In this document: one piece after another, positions 9,660-18,143 of the stretch
Numbering within the stretch: the stretch's first letter is position 1
Layout: every line of letters starts with the position of its first letter
Assembly (NCBI RefSeq): GCF_003751225.1
Contig: NZ_RJKE01000001.1
Location: 6,324,001 to 6,388,000 of the forward strand
Reading direction: 5' to 3'
Source of the DNA: Actinocorallia herbida
Lineage (GTDB): Bacteria > Actinomycetota > Actinomycetes > Streptosporangiales > Streptosporangiaceae
DNA length: 64,000 bases
Translations under genes and position numbers: made by a program
The notes under the pieces: model-generated
Told to the model about the DNA's origin: nothing
The model's database searches: none
The model's input: only the letters and a program-made list of their open reading frames with translations

Positions 9660-11278
9660 GCACCGCGACGAACGCGCCGGCCGCCGCGCACCGCACCTCA
9701 TGGGCGCCGATGATCGGGCTGTTCCTCGCCCAGGTCCTGATGTCGTTCAACGTCGCCGCGCTGCCCGTCTCCATCGGCGGCATGGTCGAGGAGTTCGGCG
9801 TGCCGCCGACCGCGGTGAGCACCGCGATCGTCGTCTACGGGCTCGCGGTCGCCGCGCTGGTGATGGTCGGCGCCAAACTCGGCCAGCGCTTCGGCTGGGT
9901 GCGGATCTACCGGACCGTCGTGGCCCTCTTCGCGGTCGCCGAGATCATCATGGTGCTCGCGCCGTCCATCGGCTGGGTCATCGCCGCGCAGGCGCTGGCC
10001 GGGGCGTCCGCGGCGATGATCGTGCCGTCGCTGGTCGCGCTCATCGCGGAGAACTACCGCGGCGCGCAGCAGGAGACGGCGATCGGGTCGCTCGGGTCCG
10101 CCCGCGCGATCTCGGGCGTCACCGCGTTCTTCCTCGGCGGCGCGCTCGGCACGCTCGTCGGCTGGCGGCCCGTGTTCGCGATCCTGATCGCCGTCGCCGC
10201 CATCGTGCTCGTGCTGAGCCTGAGACTGCGCTCCGACGCGGGCGACCCCGGGATCGAGATCGACGTGGTCGCCGCGATCCTCATCGGCCTGGGCGTCGTG
10301 TGCCTGACCCTCGGCTTCAACAACATCGAGGGCTGGGGCGGCCTGCGCGCCGAACCGGACGCGCCGTTCTCCTTCGGGCCGGTGTCCCCCGCACCGATCC
10401 TCATCGTGATCGGGATCGTGCTCGGGCAGGCGTTCTTCCTGTGGACCCGGCGCCGCACGGCCCAGGGCAAGGTGCCGCTCGTCGACCTGTCCGTCCTCGG
10501 CTCCCCGCAGGAGCGCGCCGCCGTCTACGCGATGTTCGTCATCGTCGCGATGGAGGCCGCGGTCAACTTCACGATCCCGCTCTACACCCAGATCGTGCAG
10601 GGCCGGACCCCGTTCGACACCGCCCTCGCGATGATGCCGTTCAACATCACCGTGTTCGTGACCGCGACGCTCATCGTGCGGCTGTACCGCAGGTACCCGC
10701 CGCGCACGATCGGCATGTGGGCCTTCGGCCTGACGACCGCCGCGCTCCTCTGGCTGTCGTTCGTCGTCACCAACAACTGGGAGACCCTCCCGACGATCCT
10801 CGGCCTCATCCTCTTCGGCCTCGGCCAGGGCGCCCTGGTCACGCTGGTCTTCAACGTCCTGGTCAGCGCCGCCCCGAAGGAGCTCGCGGGCGACGTCGGC
10901 TCGATCCGCGGCACGACCCAGAACCTCGCCTCCGCCCTCGGCACGGCCGTCGCGGGCGCGGTCCTCGTCGCGGTCCTGGGCACGAACGTCGCCCTGGCCG
11001 TCGCCGCGCACCCGAAGCTGCCCGACACGCTCGTCTCCCAGGTCGACCTCGACCGGGTGAACTTCGTCCGCAACGACCGGTTGCGCGAGGTCCTCTCCGC
11101 CACCGACGCCACCCCGGCACAGGTCACCGCCGCGGTGCGCGTCAACACCGACGCCCGCCTGAACACCCTCCGCCTCGGCCTCCTCGCGCTCGCCGGCGTC
11201 AGCGCCCTCGCCATCCTCCCCGCAAGCCGCCTCCCCAGGTACAAACCCGAGGAGATCCCCGACCGTTCCGAGTCCTAG
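9656..11278 (+). CDS. MFS drug/solute exporter, DHA2-like
   Basis: 540 aa with about 14 hydrophobic helices spread across the chain, the size and layout of DHA2-type H+-coupled antiporters. The loop after helix 2 (GAKLGQRFGWVRIYR) is the usual motif A position. Its ATG overlaps the glutaminase stop. Coupling to a glutaminase suggests export of an amino-acid-like compound or acid/ammonia handling, but the substrate is not deducible. The final segment (about 455-540) contains a long soluble loop before the last helix, as is common in EmrB-like members. Confidence 0.88.
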   Translation: MSTATNAPAAAHRTSWAPMIGLFLAQVLMSFNVAALPVSIGGMVEEFGVPPTAVSTAIVVYGLAVAALVMVGAKLGQRFGWVRIYRTVVALFAVAEIIMVLAPSIGWVIAAQALAGASAAMIVPSLVALIAENYRGAQQETAIGSLGSARAISGVTAFFLGGALGTLVGWRPVFAILIAVAAIVLVLSLRLRSDAGDPGIEIDVVAAILIGLGVVCLTLGFNNIEGWGGLRAEPDAPFSFGPVSPAPILIVIGIVLGQAFFLWTRRRTAQGKVPLVDLSVLGSPQERAAVYAMFVIVAMEAAVNFTIPLYTQIVQGRTPFDTALAMMPFNITVFVTATLIVRLYRRYPPRTIGMWAFGLTTAALLWLSFVVTNNWETLPTILGLILFGLGQGALVTLVFNVLVSAAPKELAGDVGSIRGTTQNLASALGTAVAGAVLVAVLGTNVALAVAAHPKLPDTLVSQVDLDRVNFVRNDRLREVLSATDATPAQVTAAVRVNTDARLNTLRLGLLALAGVSALAILPASRLPRYKPEEIPDRSES

Positions 11279-11356
11279 GGCCCACCGGGTTTGACCGGCC
11301 GGGAGACCGGTATGCCCGCTCCGTCGGACGAAACCGGAGTAGGGAGACAAGGCCTC

Positions 11357-11740
11357 ATGGGATGCCGTCTGAGCGAACTCATCCTCGATTGCCGGGACCC
11401 CGAACTGCTCGCCGGGTTCTGGTGCGCGGTGCTGGGCTACACCGTGCTGGACCGGGAGGAGGGCGGCGTGGAGATCGGCCCACCGGAAGGGTTCGGCGGT
11501 ATCGCGCCGACGATCATCTTCTCGCCGACCCGGGAGCCCAAGCGCGGGCGGCTGCGGCTGCACTGGGACGTCAGCCCGACCGACCGCGACCAGGACGCCG
11601 AGCTGGAACGCCTCCTGGAGCTGGGGGCGACGCGCGCGGACGTCGGGCAGACCGGCGAAGAGTCCTGGTTCGTCCTCGCCGATCCGGAAGGCAACGAGTT
11701 CTGCCTGCTCCGCACGCGGATCAGGCCGGCACGTCCCTAG
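11357..11740 (+). CDS. VOC-family (glyoxalase-like) protein
   Basis: 127 aa with one vicinal-oxygen-chelate unit: LSELILDCRDPELLAGFWCAVLGYTVL at the start and SWFVLADPEGNEFCLL at the end. These resemble the glyoxalase-like members found widely in actinomycetes. An in-frame ATG at 11291 would add 22 unlike residues; the ATG at 11357 follows GGGAGA and fits family starts. Its stop overlaps the stop of the convergent DUF5701 gene. Substrate unknown. Confidence 0.8.
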   Translation: MGCRLSELILDCRDPELLAGFWCAVLGYTVLDREEGGVEIGPPEGFGGIAPTIIFSPTREPKRGRLRLHWDVSPTDRDQDAELERLLELGATRADVGQTGEESWFVLADPEGNEFCLLRTRIRPARP

Positions 11741-12399
11741 CGCGCGGCGCGGCCCGACGCCGAGGCCATACCGAGCCAGGTGTGCGGGTTGCCCGCCCAG
11801 CACCAGCCGAGCTTCGGCGCGTTCCCGCTGATCCACAGGGCGGGCACACGCCGGTCCCCGCAGCGCGAGGCCCCCAGAGAGAAACACTTGTTCTTCACGA
11901 GGACGCCGGGGAACTGCGTGATCAGCGCGATCCCCTCCTCGAGGGTGAGGAGGGTGCGACCCCTGTCAACGATGACGGCCATGGCGTCCTCGGGGACCGC
12001 GTTACAGAACTCCTCGCCCCGCTCCACATCGAGCAGAAGGTAGGCGCGAGCATCGGGCAACTCGACCCCGTCGATCGGAACGAACCGCTCGATCGAGCCG
12101 GGCTCGAAGGACCTGTCGACGAATCCCGGCTTGCCGGGACCCCGCTTCCGCGGCAGGGACGTTCTGGGCATCGCCCACTCGATCGGGACGACTTCCCGCG
12201 TGACGACCAGAACAAAGGGCACCGTGCCGCCCTCGGGATCGGGTGCCGTCGCCGTCCGGACCGAGCCGCGCAGGGGCTCGAGCAGCGCAGTGAACCCCTC
12301 GGGATCGAGCCCCGCCCCCTCGGGATATCCGTGCTCGACGAGGACGGCCATCTGCCTGTCGAACTCGGCTTCCGCGTCGAAGGGCACGGGTGCGGTCAT
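11737..12399 (-). CDS. DUF5701 family protein
   Basis: 220 aa. It matches the actinobacterial DUF5701 plan: EFDRQMAVLVEHGYPE at the N-terminus, YLLLDVERGEEFCNAVP in the middle, and a conserved tail with KNKCFSLGASRCGDRRVPAL, APKLGWCWAGN and PHTWLG. The function of the family is unknown to me. The start ATG follows GGGAGGA. It is convergent with the VOC gene, and the stop codons overlap. Confidence 0.85.
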   Translation of the reverse strand: MTAPVPFDAEAEFDRQMAVLVEHGYPEGAGLDPEGFTALLEPLRGSVRTATAPDPEGGTVPFVLVVTREVVPIEWAMPRTSLPRKRGPGKPGFVDRSFEPGSIERFVPIDGVELPDARAYLLLDVERGEEFCNAVPEDAMAVIVDRGRTLLTLEEGIALITQFPGVLVKNKCFSLGASRCGDRRVPALWISGNAPKLGWCWAGNPHTWLGMASASGRAAR

Positions 12400-12549
12400 G
12401 CGGTCCTCCCGGGGTCGCTGCGCAAGGGTCCAACCTAGGGCGAAGAACGGAGGGCGGAGGCCACGATGACACGGCGCGGTGCGGCCGCGCGTCGCCGGAC
12501 GAGATGACCGGGTCCTCCTTTCCGCCACGGAGTGCACCACAATCGACCG

Positions 12550-13254
12550 ATGCGGAAGATACGTCGGCCTCCGGGGTGCGCGGCACTCGTCATCGTCACG
12601 CTGGTGATCGCGGTCATCGCGCTCGGGTCGGCCGCGTTCCTCTACCGGGACGGCGGGCCGCTCGCGGAAGGCGAGGTCGAGATCGGCGCGGCGGCCCCTC
12701 CGGGGCAGGCTCTGGCCCTTCCCTCGTTCGACAAGGACGAGGTGCTCCCGGCACGGGAGTGGCCGAGCGCCTGCCGCCTCGTCACGCAGGACGACGTCCT
12801 GGCGATCCTGCCGGAGGCCGAGGAGATCGCCTCGGGGACCGTGTCGGTGACCGGCGTCTCCCCCGCCGAGTTCGCGGCGGACCCTGGCTCGTCCGACGAC
12901 GCCACGGCGTTCGACGGCCGCTGCATCTACGCGATGCGCCTGCCCGGAGAGACCTACCAGAGCACCCGGCTCTGGGTGGAGATCCAAGCGATCGCCCACC
13001 CCGACCTCATCGAGCGCTACTACACCCGGTTCGCCCCCTCCGTCGGCACCGAACAGGGCGCGCACGGCGCCGACGCGTGCGGGCTCAGCGCCCTCTTCGA
13101 CACCGTGTGGGTGTGCCGCAAGGGCCCCGTCATGTTCCGCGTCGGCGGCCACACGACCGTCGCCTTCGAAGGCCGGTACGCCCCCGCCGACTTCGCCTGG
13201 CGCGACGACATCAGCCCCCTCGTCGTCCAGACGGTGTCCGCGCGGATCCCCTGA
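12550..13254 (+). CDS. Putative membrane-anchored or secreted protein, DUF3558-like
   Basis: 234 aa. One N-terminal hydrophobic helix (about 9-31, ALVIVTLVIAVIALGSAAF) after a basic start gives an uncleaved anchor or signal peptide. The outer part has four cysteines (in PSACRL, GRCIYAM, DACGLSAL, WVCRKG) that could form two disulfides. The spacing CRLVTQDDVLAILP recalls the C-LLT-DV pattern of DUF3558-type actinobacterial surface proteins. The start is uncertain: ATG at 12550, or GTG at 12532; neither has a strong ribosome site. Function unknown. Confidence 0.65.
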   Translation: MRKIRRPPGCAALVIVTLVIAVIALGSAAFLYRDGGPLAEGEVEIGAAAPPGQALALPSFDKDEVLPAREWPSACRLVTQDDVLAILPEAEEIASGTVSVTGVSPAEFAADPGSSDDATAFDGRCIYAMRLPGETYQSTRLWVEIQAIAHPDLIERYYTRFAPSVGTEQGAHGADACGLSALFDTVWVCRKGPVMFRVGGHTTVAFEGRYAPADFAWRDDISPLVVQTVSARIP

Positions 13255-13264
13255 CCCGTCGAAG

Positions 13265-13296
13265 GCGCCGCGCCTCCGCGGACCGGGGCGCGGCGC
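13265..13296 (+). terminator. Hairpin GCGCCGCGCC / GGCGCGGCGC after the membrane-protein gene
   Basis: A perfect 10-bp stem with a 12-bp loop starts 11 bp after the stop codon at 13254. No U-run follows, as is common in GC-rich actinomycetes. The rest of the gap to 13489 shows no gene. Confidence 0.5.
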
Positions 13297-13489
13297 GGGA
13301 TCTCGACCGCGCACCTCCTTCTCCGAAAGATCACGGCCGACCCGTTCCGCGCTCGGCACCGCGATATTCACCGTCGGCGGGATGCGGAATCGCCCGCACC
13401 TCACCGGCGCATAGCGTGTCTTCGCGCGGTCGGCGGCGCCGCCGATCACGATTCGGCCGCGGGCTGCCCTCGGAGCACGCCGATCCGGG

Positions 13490-14152
13490 TCAGGCCGGGC
13501 GGGTGCCGGGGTGGATGAGGCCGGTCTCGTAGGCGGCGATGACGGCTTGGACGCGGTCGCGGAGGGAGAGTTTGGCGAGGACGTTGCTGACGTGCGTCTT
13601 CACGGTGTGCTCGCTGACGACCAGAGCGGCGGCGATCTCGGCATTGGACCGGCCGGTGCCGAGGAGGCGGAGGATCTCGGTCTCCCTGGCCGTCAGGACG
13701 TCGAGGCGTGACGTCTGGGGAGGCAGGGCCGCGGCCCCGGAGGCGAAGGCGGCGATGAGAGTACGGGTGACGGACGGGGCCAGAAGGGAGTCCCCCGAGG
13801 CGACCGCGCGTACGGCGTGGACGAGGTCGTCACGGCGCACGTCCTTCAGAAGGAACCCGCTGGCTCCGGCGCGCAACGCGTCGAAGAGGTAGTCGTCCTG
13901 GTCGAAGGTCGTAAGGATCACCACCTTCGAGGATGTCTCCGCACAGATGACCCGCGCGGCCTCGATTCCATCCATGCCGGGCATCCGTATGTCGAGGAGG
14001 ACGACCTCGGGCGCATGCTCCCGGGTCGCCCCGATCGCCGCGAACCCGTCAGCGGCCTCGGCGACCACCTCGATGTCCGGCTGCGTGTCGAGGATCATCG
14101 CGAACCCCGCGCGGACCAGTTCCTGGTCGTCGGCCACCACTACGCGGATCAC
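13490..14152 (-). CDS. NarL/FixJ-type response regulator
   Basis: 220 aa. The receiver domain has acidic residues VADDQ at the N-terminus, phosphoacceptor Asp54 in VVLLDIRMPG, and a conserved Thr/Lys further on (LTTFDQDD, FLLKDV). The C-terminal LuxR helix-turn-helix is LTARETEILRLLGTG to VKTHVSNVL. The GTG start overlaps the kinase stop (GTGA), so it is the coupled partner of the histidine kinase upstream. Targets unknown. Confidence 0.93.
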   Translation of the reverse strand: MIRVVVADDQELVRAGFAMILDTQPDIEVVAEAADGFAAIGATREHAPEVVLLDIRMPGMDGIEAARVICAETSSKVVILTTFDQDDYLFDALRAGASGFLLKDVRRDDLVHAVRAVASGDSLLAPSVTRTLIAAFASGAAALPPQTSRLDVLTARETEILRLLGTGRSNAEIAAALVVSEHTVKTHVSNVLAKLSLRDRVQAVIAAYETGLIHPGTRPA

Positions 14153-15351
14153 CGTGCCGCCGTCCTCTCGTCCCGCGCGGCGAGGGGCAGCCGCGCGCTC
14201 ACCTCGAATCCCGGAAGGCCGTCGGCGCGCGGCCCGGCGGTCGCGGTGCCGCCGCAGGCCGCGGCCCGCTCCCGGACGCCGATCAGCCCGTGCCCGCCCG
14301 AAGGGAGCGCGCTCGGCACACCCCTGCCGTCGTCCCTGACGCGCAGTTCCAGCGCGTCGTCGTGCCAAAGCAGCAGTACCTCGGCGCGGGCCGCCCCGGC
14401 GTGCTTGACCGCGTTCGTCAGCGCTTCCTGAACGATCCGGTAGGCCGCGACACCGCAGTCGGCGGGCAGGGCGCGCGGCTCGCCCTCGACCGCGCAGACG
14501 GCCTCCAGTCCGGCGCCGCGGACCCGGTCGGCGAGCGCGGGCACGTCCCCGACGGTCGGCTGCGGCGCGCGGCTCTCCGCGGTGTCCTTGAGGACCGACA
14601 GCATCCGGCGGAGCTGGTCCAGCGCGTCGCGGCCGGTGCCCGCGATGGCCTCGAAGGCTCCTTCCGCGCGCCCCGGCGACGCCTCCACCACGGCCGCGCC
14701 CGCCTCGGCCTGGACGACCATGAGGCTGATCGAGTGGGCGAGCACGTCGTGCATGTCCCGGGCTATCCGCGCGCGTTCGCGCTCGGCCGCGCGCTCGGCG
14801 TCCACCAGACGGTCCCGTTCGAGCCTGACGGCACGTTCCTCCAGTGCCTCGGCCTGCGCGCGGTTTCCCGCCGCGGCCCTCCCGAGCGCGTACGCCGCGA
14901 CGTACATGACGATGCCCCGGGCCGCCGTGTCCGCCGAGCCCACGGTGAGCATCCCCACCCCGCAGACGACGGCGAAGACCGTCAGCCGCACCTTCGTCGG
15001 GCACAGGGCGGCGATCCCGTACAGCGCGACCAGGACGCCGTACCAGAGCGGCTGGGGCGCGAGCGGCTCGATGAGGTCGTACGACGCGGAGAAGGCGATG
15101 GAAACCAGGAGCACCAGCACAGGAGCCCGCTTTCGTGCTGCGATAGGCAGCGACGCGCCTATCGCAGCCGCGTACCCCCACCAGTGCCAGGGCGCCCCCG
15201 ACTCGCTGGTCTTGGTCAGCAGCGGCGCGACCTGCGCGGCGGCCAGCACGAGGGCGAGCGCCGCGTCCGCCCACGGCGACCCCGCCAGGCGACGCGCCCG
15301 GTCGAAGAGCGTGGAAGCGAACACGGCGCCGGATTCTGCCACAGTCGTCAT
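14149..15351 (-). CDS. Two-component sensor histidine kinase (HisKA_3 type)
   Basis: 400 aa. About five N-terminal membrane helices (about 28-160) are followed by a short coiled linker, the HisKA_3 dimerisation box with phosphoacceptor His201 in RIARDMHDVLAHS, and a HATPase domain (VQEALTNAVKHAGA; DDGRGVP; GHGLIGVRERAAACGG). There is no large extracellular sensor loop, so the signal is probably sensed within the membrane. It pairs with the response regulator at 13490-14152. A membrane-protein gene lies 11 bp upstream on the same strand and may belong to the unit. Confidence 0.93.
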   Translation of the reverse strand: MTTVAESGAVFASTLFDRARRLAGSPWADAALALVLAAAQVAPLLTKTSESGAPWHWWGYAAAIGASLPIAARKRAPVLVLLVSIAFSASYDLIEPLAPQPLWYGVLVALYGIAALCPTKVRLTVFAVVCGVGMLTVGSADTAARGIVMYVAAYALGRAAAGNRAQAEALEERAVRLERDRLVDAERAAERERARIARDMHDVLAHSISLMVVQAEAGAAVVEASPGRAEGAFEAIAGTGRDALDQLRRMLSVLKDTAESRAPQPTVGDVPALADRVRGAGLEAVCAVEGEPRALPADCGVAAYRIVQEALTNAVKHAGAARAEVLLLWHDDALELRVRDDGRGVPSALPSGGHGLIGVRERAAACGGTATAGPRADGLPGFEVSARLPLAARDERTAAR

Positions 15352-15362
15352 GGATCGGGCGA

Positions 15363-15938
15363 TCAGGCGGCGAGGGTGACGGACCCGCGCGGGCTCCGGG
15401 CGAGCGGAGCCAGCCCGGCCGCCAGCAGCAGGCCGGCGACCGGGATCAGGTCGTTCCCGGCGAAGGCCGTCAGCACGCTGAGCACGACGAGCCCCGCGCC
15501 CCACGCGGGCAGTTCGCCGACGGCGGCGAGGTGGCAGGCCGCGACCATCAGCCCGACGTAGAAGAGGATCGGACCCAGCGCGTAGACGGCGAGCTCGACG
15601 CCGGGCACCCCCGACACCGTCTCGGACATCGACCCCATGGCCGCGTGGTCCTCCGCGAGGGCTCCGACGACGATGTCGATCCCGAACTGCGCGACCAGGC
15701 AACCGGCGCCGACGAGCGCCACGACGGCCGTCGCGGTGGCCAGGGTGCCGCTCCCCGCCCTCCTGCGCATCTCCCACAGCGCGACCGCGAAGAGCCCGAC
15801 CCCGACGAGGAAGGCGAGGTGCCCGGACGTCCAGGCGAGCCCGGGGCCGCGCTCGCCGTCCCGTCCGTCGAGCAGCCTGATGACCCCGTAGACGACGGTG
15901 AGCAGCGGCGCGGCGATGAAGACCAGGTTCTTGTTCAT
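15363..15938 (-). CDS. Multi-pass membrane protein of unknown function
   Basis: 191 aa with about six hydrophobic helices and short loops, basic after helix 2 (EMRRRAGSG). I do not recognise a family. It ends 11 bp before the histidine kinase start, so all three genes are probably one operon. A role in signal input to the kinase is possible but only inferred. The ATG at 15938 is preceded by CGAGG. Confidence 0.7.
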   Translation of the reverse strand: MNKNLVFIAAPLLTVVYGVIRLLDGRDGERGPGLAWTSGHLAFLVGVGLFAVALWEMRRRAGSGTLATATAVVALVGAGCLVAQFGIDIVVGALAEDHAAMGSMSETVSGVPGVELAVYALGPILFYVGLMVAACHLAAVGELPAWGAGLVVLSVLTAFAGNDLIPVAGLLLAAGLAPLARSPRGSVTLAA

Positions 15939-16047
15939 GCCTCGGATCCTCGCCCGGGAGCCCCCTCCCGGACATCGCCGGTGCGAGCCATCTCCGCCCT
16001 CCCCCGCGCGGCGGATCGACCCGTGACGCGAGGGCCTTGCCTCGAAC

Positions 16048-16061
16048 AAGAACACGTTCTA
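16048..16061. promoter_or_regulatory. KstR-like box AAGAACACGTTCTA
   Basis: Perfect AGAAC/GTTCT arms around a 2-bp centre fit the KstR consensus TnnAACnnGTTnnA except for the first base. It ends 11 bp before the ATG of the truncated SnoaL-like gene. KstR controls sterol catabolism in actinomycetes; regulation here is inferred from the motif only. Confidence 0.45.
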
Positions 16062-16072
16062 GTTTGCCGTCC

Positions 16073-16302
16073 ATGGACGCGACAACAGCCCGCCTGGCGG
16101 CGGTGGAGGAGATCCAGCGCCTCAAGTACCGGTACCTGCGCACCCTCGACCTGAAACTGTGGGACGAGTTCGCCGACACCCTCGCCCCCGACGCCACCGC
16201 CGACTACGGCTCCCACGTCGGCGAGGGCCCGCTGCGCTTCTCCGGCCGCGACGCGATCGTCGCCTACATGAGCGGCGCCCTGGCCCCCGGCATCACCACG
16301 CG
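16073..16302 (+). pseudogene. SnoaL-like (NTF2 fold) protein, truncated by an IS element
   Basis: The first 76 or so residues are a normal SnoaL-like start: EEIQRLKYRYLRTLDLKLWDEFADTLAPDA, then GRDAIVAYMSGALAPGITTR. After that the frame enters the IS200/IS605 element and reads nonsense to a stop at 16414. Family members are about 130-160 aa and continue with a second half (usually HH-x-H-P) that I cannot find on the far side of the element. The gene is therefore broken, and its distal part appears lost. The KstR-like box directly upstream suggests the intact ancestor belonged to a sterol or lipid regulon. Confidence 0.7.
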
Positions 16303-17492
16303 GGTGTCAGTTTGGAGCGGGTTCCTGCTTCTCCGCGCTGCGCCGGGACGAGTCCCGGTCTTACCTGCGCTCCACAGGCTGTCACCGCCAGCCCGGCGGC
16401 CTGGGCGATGTTGATCGCCGCGTTGATGTCCCGGTCATGGACGCTCCCGCAGCGCGGGCACTCCCATTCCCGGATGTTGAGGGGTTTGGGGCCATCCTTC
16501 ACCCCGCACACCGAGCAGATCTGCGAGGTCGGCTCGAACCGGCCGATCCGGATCAGGGTCCGGCCGTACAGGGCGGCCTTGTACTCCAGCATGTTCACGA
16601 ACTGCGACCAGCCCGCGTCGTGCACGGACTTCGCCAGGCGGGTGCGGGCGAGGCCCTTCACCGCCAGGTCCTCCACAGCGACCGCTTGGTTCTCGCGGAC
16701 CAGCCCAGTGGACAACCTGTGGTGAAAATCGCGGCGCGCATCGGCGACCTTGGCGTGCGCCCGGGCGACCTTCACCCGCGCCTTCGCCCTGTTCTTCGAA
16801 CCCCTCTCCTTGCGGGTCAGACTCCTCTGAGCACGCCGGAGCCTCTTCTCCGCGCGGCGCAGGAAACGCGGGCTGTCGATCTTCGTGCCGTCCGACAGGA
16901 CCGCGAAATGCGCCAAGCCGAGGTCGATCCCGATCACAGCGTTGGTCTCCGGCAACGGCTCGGATGAGGTCTCGACCACGAACGACGCGAAGTACCGGCC
17001 TGCCGCGTCCTTGATCACCGTCACCGACGATGGCACGCACGGTAGGCTCCGCGACCACTTCACCGTCACGTCCCCGATCTTCGGGAGCCGGAGTTTCCGG
17101 CCGGGCGTGATCTGCCAGCGGGCGTTCGCGGTGAACCGCACCGACTGACGGGAATCCTTCCGCGACCGGTACCGAGGCACTCCCATACGCGGACGCTTCC
17201 CCGCCAAGCCGTCGAAAAAATTCCGCCAGGCCGCATCCAGATCCCGCAAGGCCTGCTGCAACACCACCACCGACACCTCGCACAGCCACGCACGCTCCGG
17301 AGTCCTCTTCGCCTCCGTGATCAACGCCCTCGACAAGTCCCCGGCCTTGGGGAACGGCAACCCTTGCGCACGTGCGGTCTCCCGTGCGCGCAACCCGTCG
17401 TTATAGACCGTCCGCGCACACCCGAACGCACTCGCCAACGACCGGCACTGACCTGCGGTCGGGTAGAGGCGGAAGGCATAACGGAGCTGCAC
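16293..17492 (-). CDS. tnpB: RNA-guided endonuclease TnpB, IS200/IS605 family
   Basis: 399 aa, typical full length. The RuvC-like catalytic residues are all present: Asp190 (VIGIDLGLAHF), Glu274 (AVAVEDLAVKGL) and Asp355 (HDRDINAAINIAQ). A four-Cys zinc finger (CSVCG, CPRCG) lies between the last two. The GTG at 17492 (MQLRYAFRLYPT) fits family starts; a TTG at 17513 would add 7 residues. The C-terminal codons overlap the hairpin at 16343-16358. TnpB proteins use an RNA made from the element's end (omegaRNA) to cut DNA and retain the element. The enzyme looks active even though tnpA is dead. Confidence 0.93.
   Translation of the reverse strand: MQLRYAFRLYPTAGQCRSLASAFGCARTVYNDGLRARETARAQGLPFPKAGDLSRALITEAKRTPERAWLCEVSVVVLQQALRDLDAAWRNFFDGLAGKRPRMGVPRYRSRKDSRQSVRFTANARWQITPGRKLRLPKIGDVTVKWSRSLPCVPSSVTVIKDAAGRYFASFVVETSSEPLPETNAVIGIDLGLAHFAVLSDGTKIDSPRFLRRAEKRLRRAQRSLTRKERGSKNRAKARVKVARAHAKVADARRDFHHRLSTGLVRENQAVAVEDLAVKGLARTRLAKSVHDAGWSQFVNMLEYKAALYGRTLIRIGRFEPTSQICSVCGVKDGPKPLNIREWECPRCGSVHDRDINAAINIAQAAGLAVTACGAQVRPGLVPAQRGEAGTRSKLTPAW
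16343..16358. repeat. Subterminal hairpin CCGGGAC-GA-GTCCCGG of the IS element
   Basis: A perfect 7-bp stem with a 2-nt loop lies near the tnpB 3' end. This is the position of the IS200/IS605 right-end hairpin and of the omegaRNA. Role inferred from family architecture. Confidence 0.45.
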
Positions 17493-17538
17493 ACCCCCGA
17501 CCCTCCCACACAACAGCCACCCACTGTGTCGACATCGG

Positions 17539-17832
17539 CACTTTCAGTGCGACATGTGTGCTGACCTCGAAGTCGAGCCGACCGAGTCCAACGAGAACGA
17601 CGACCACGTCCACCTGCTGGTGAACCCCCTCCCAAAATCGCCCTGCCACGCCTGGCCAACTCCCTGAAAGAGGGCATCGTCCCGCAGGATCCGGCAAGAG
17701 CTCCCCGAACTCACCCGCCACCACCACCGCGGCAATCGGCTCCGGCCGACTTCCTGCTACGCCAGATCGGTCGGTGGCGCGCCGGTCAGCCTCCTGCGCC
17801 AGCACATCGAGCAGCAGAACGTCGGCCCATAG
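17539..17832 (+). pseudogene. tnpA: Degenerate tnpA (Y1/HUH transposase, IS200-like)
   Basis: Three frames together give a recognisable IS200-type TnpA. The first holds CADLEVEPTESNENDDHVHLLVN with the HUH pair (HVH). A shift leads to KIALPRLANSLK. A second shift leads to RIRQELPELTR and SVGGAPVSLLRQHIEQQNVGP to a TAG at 17830. At least two frameshifts are needed, and the N-terminal start is missing. In this family the helix near the end reads RQYIEQQ and its Tyr attacks DNA; here the codon is CAC (His). The transposase is therefore both frameshifted and without its nucleophile. Confidence 0.75.
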
Positions 17833-17921
17833 CGGCCGCGCGCCCGGGGCTTGAACGGCCCGGACCTCGCAGCGGCCCTTCACCCCCGCCTCAAGGCCGG
17901 AGCACTGGTAGCAGAAGCGCC

Positions 17922-17957
17922 GAGGAGGACTCACGCCATTAGGCGTGAGTCCTCCTC
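17922..17957. repeat. Perfect 16-bp hairpin (17922-17937 / 17942-17957, loop ATTA)
   Basis: The stem GAGGAGGACTCACGCC pairs fully with its downstream arm around an ATTA loop, about 90 bp past the tnpA remnant. It is a candidate IS right-end structure or a bidirectional terminator for tnpA remnant and GmrSD. The surrounding 17833-18143 shows no gene. Confidence 0.6.
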
Positions 17958-18143
17958 GTTCACCTCGGCATAAACACCGCAAAGCAGGCGTCAGGATGCC
18001 GGAGTGATCTCGGGCCGTAAAAGAAGGCTCAATCACTCTCGAAGCAATCCATCCTGATGGACCCGGAAACGTCCACGCTTCGCCCTGCTCCTCGTCGTGC
18101 CCCACTACATGCTGCCTGTGCTCGGCTGCCCGGCCGCACACTC

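Larger units (their letters stand above)
16293..17832. mobile_element. IS200/IS605-family element (tnpB intact, tnpA degenerate)
   Basis: The element contains a full-length tnpB on the minus strand and a frameshifted tnpA on the plus strand, divergently arranged as in IS605. The left end lies near 16300, where SnoaL-like coding sequence stops. The tnpB stop codon is formed in or right at the flank. Subterminal hairpins are present: CCGGGAC-GA-GTCCCGG at 16343-16358, and a perfect 16-bp stem at 17922-17957 beyond tnpA that may mark the right end. Elements of this family do not duplicate their target, so the exact ends cannot be fixed here. Confidence 0.75.

Noticed and set aside
17364-17735. 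Small open frames near the IS element
   Set aside because: They are shadows of the tnpB 5' end and of the tnpA remnant read in wrong frames.
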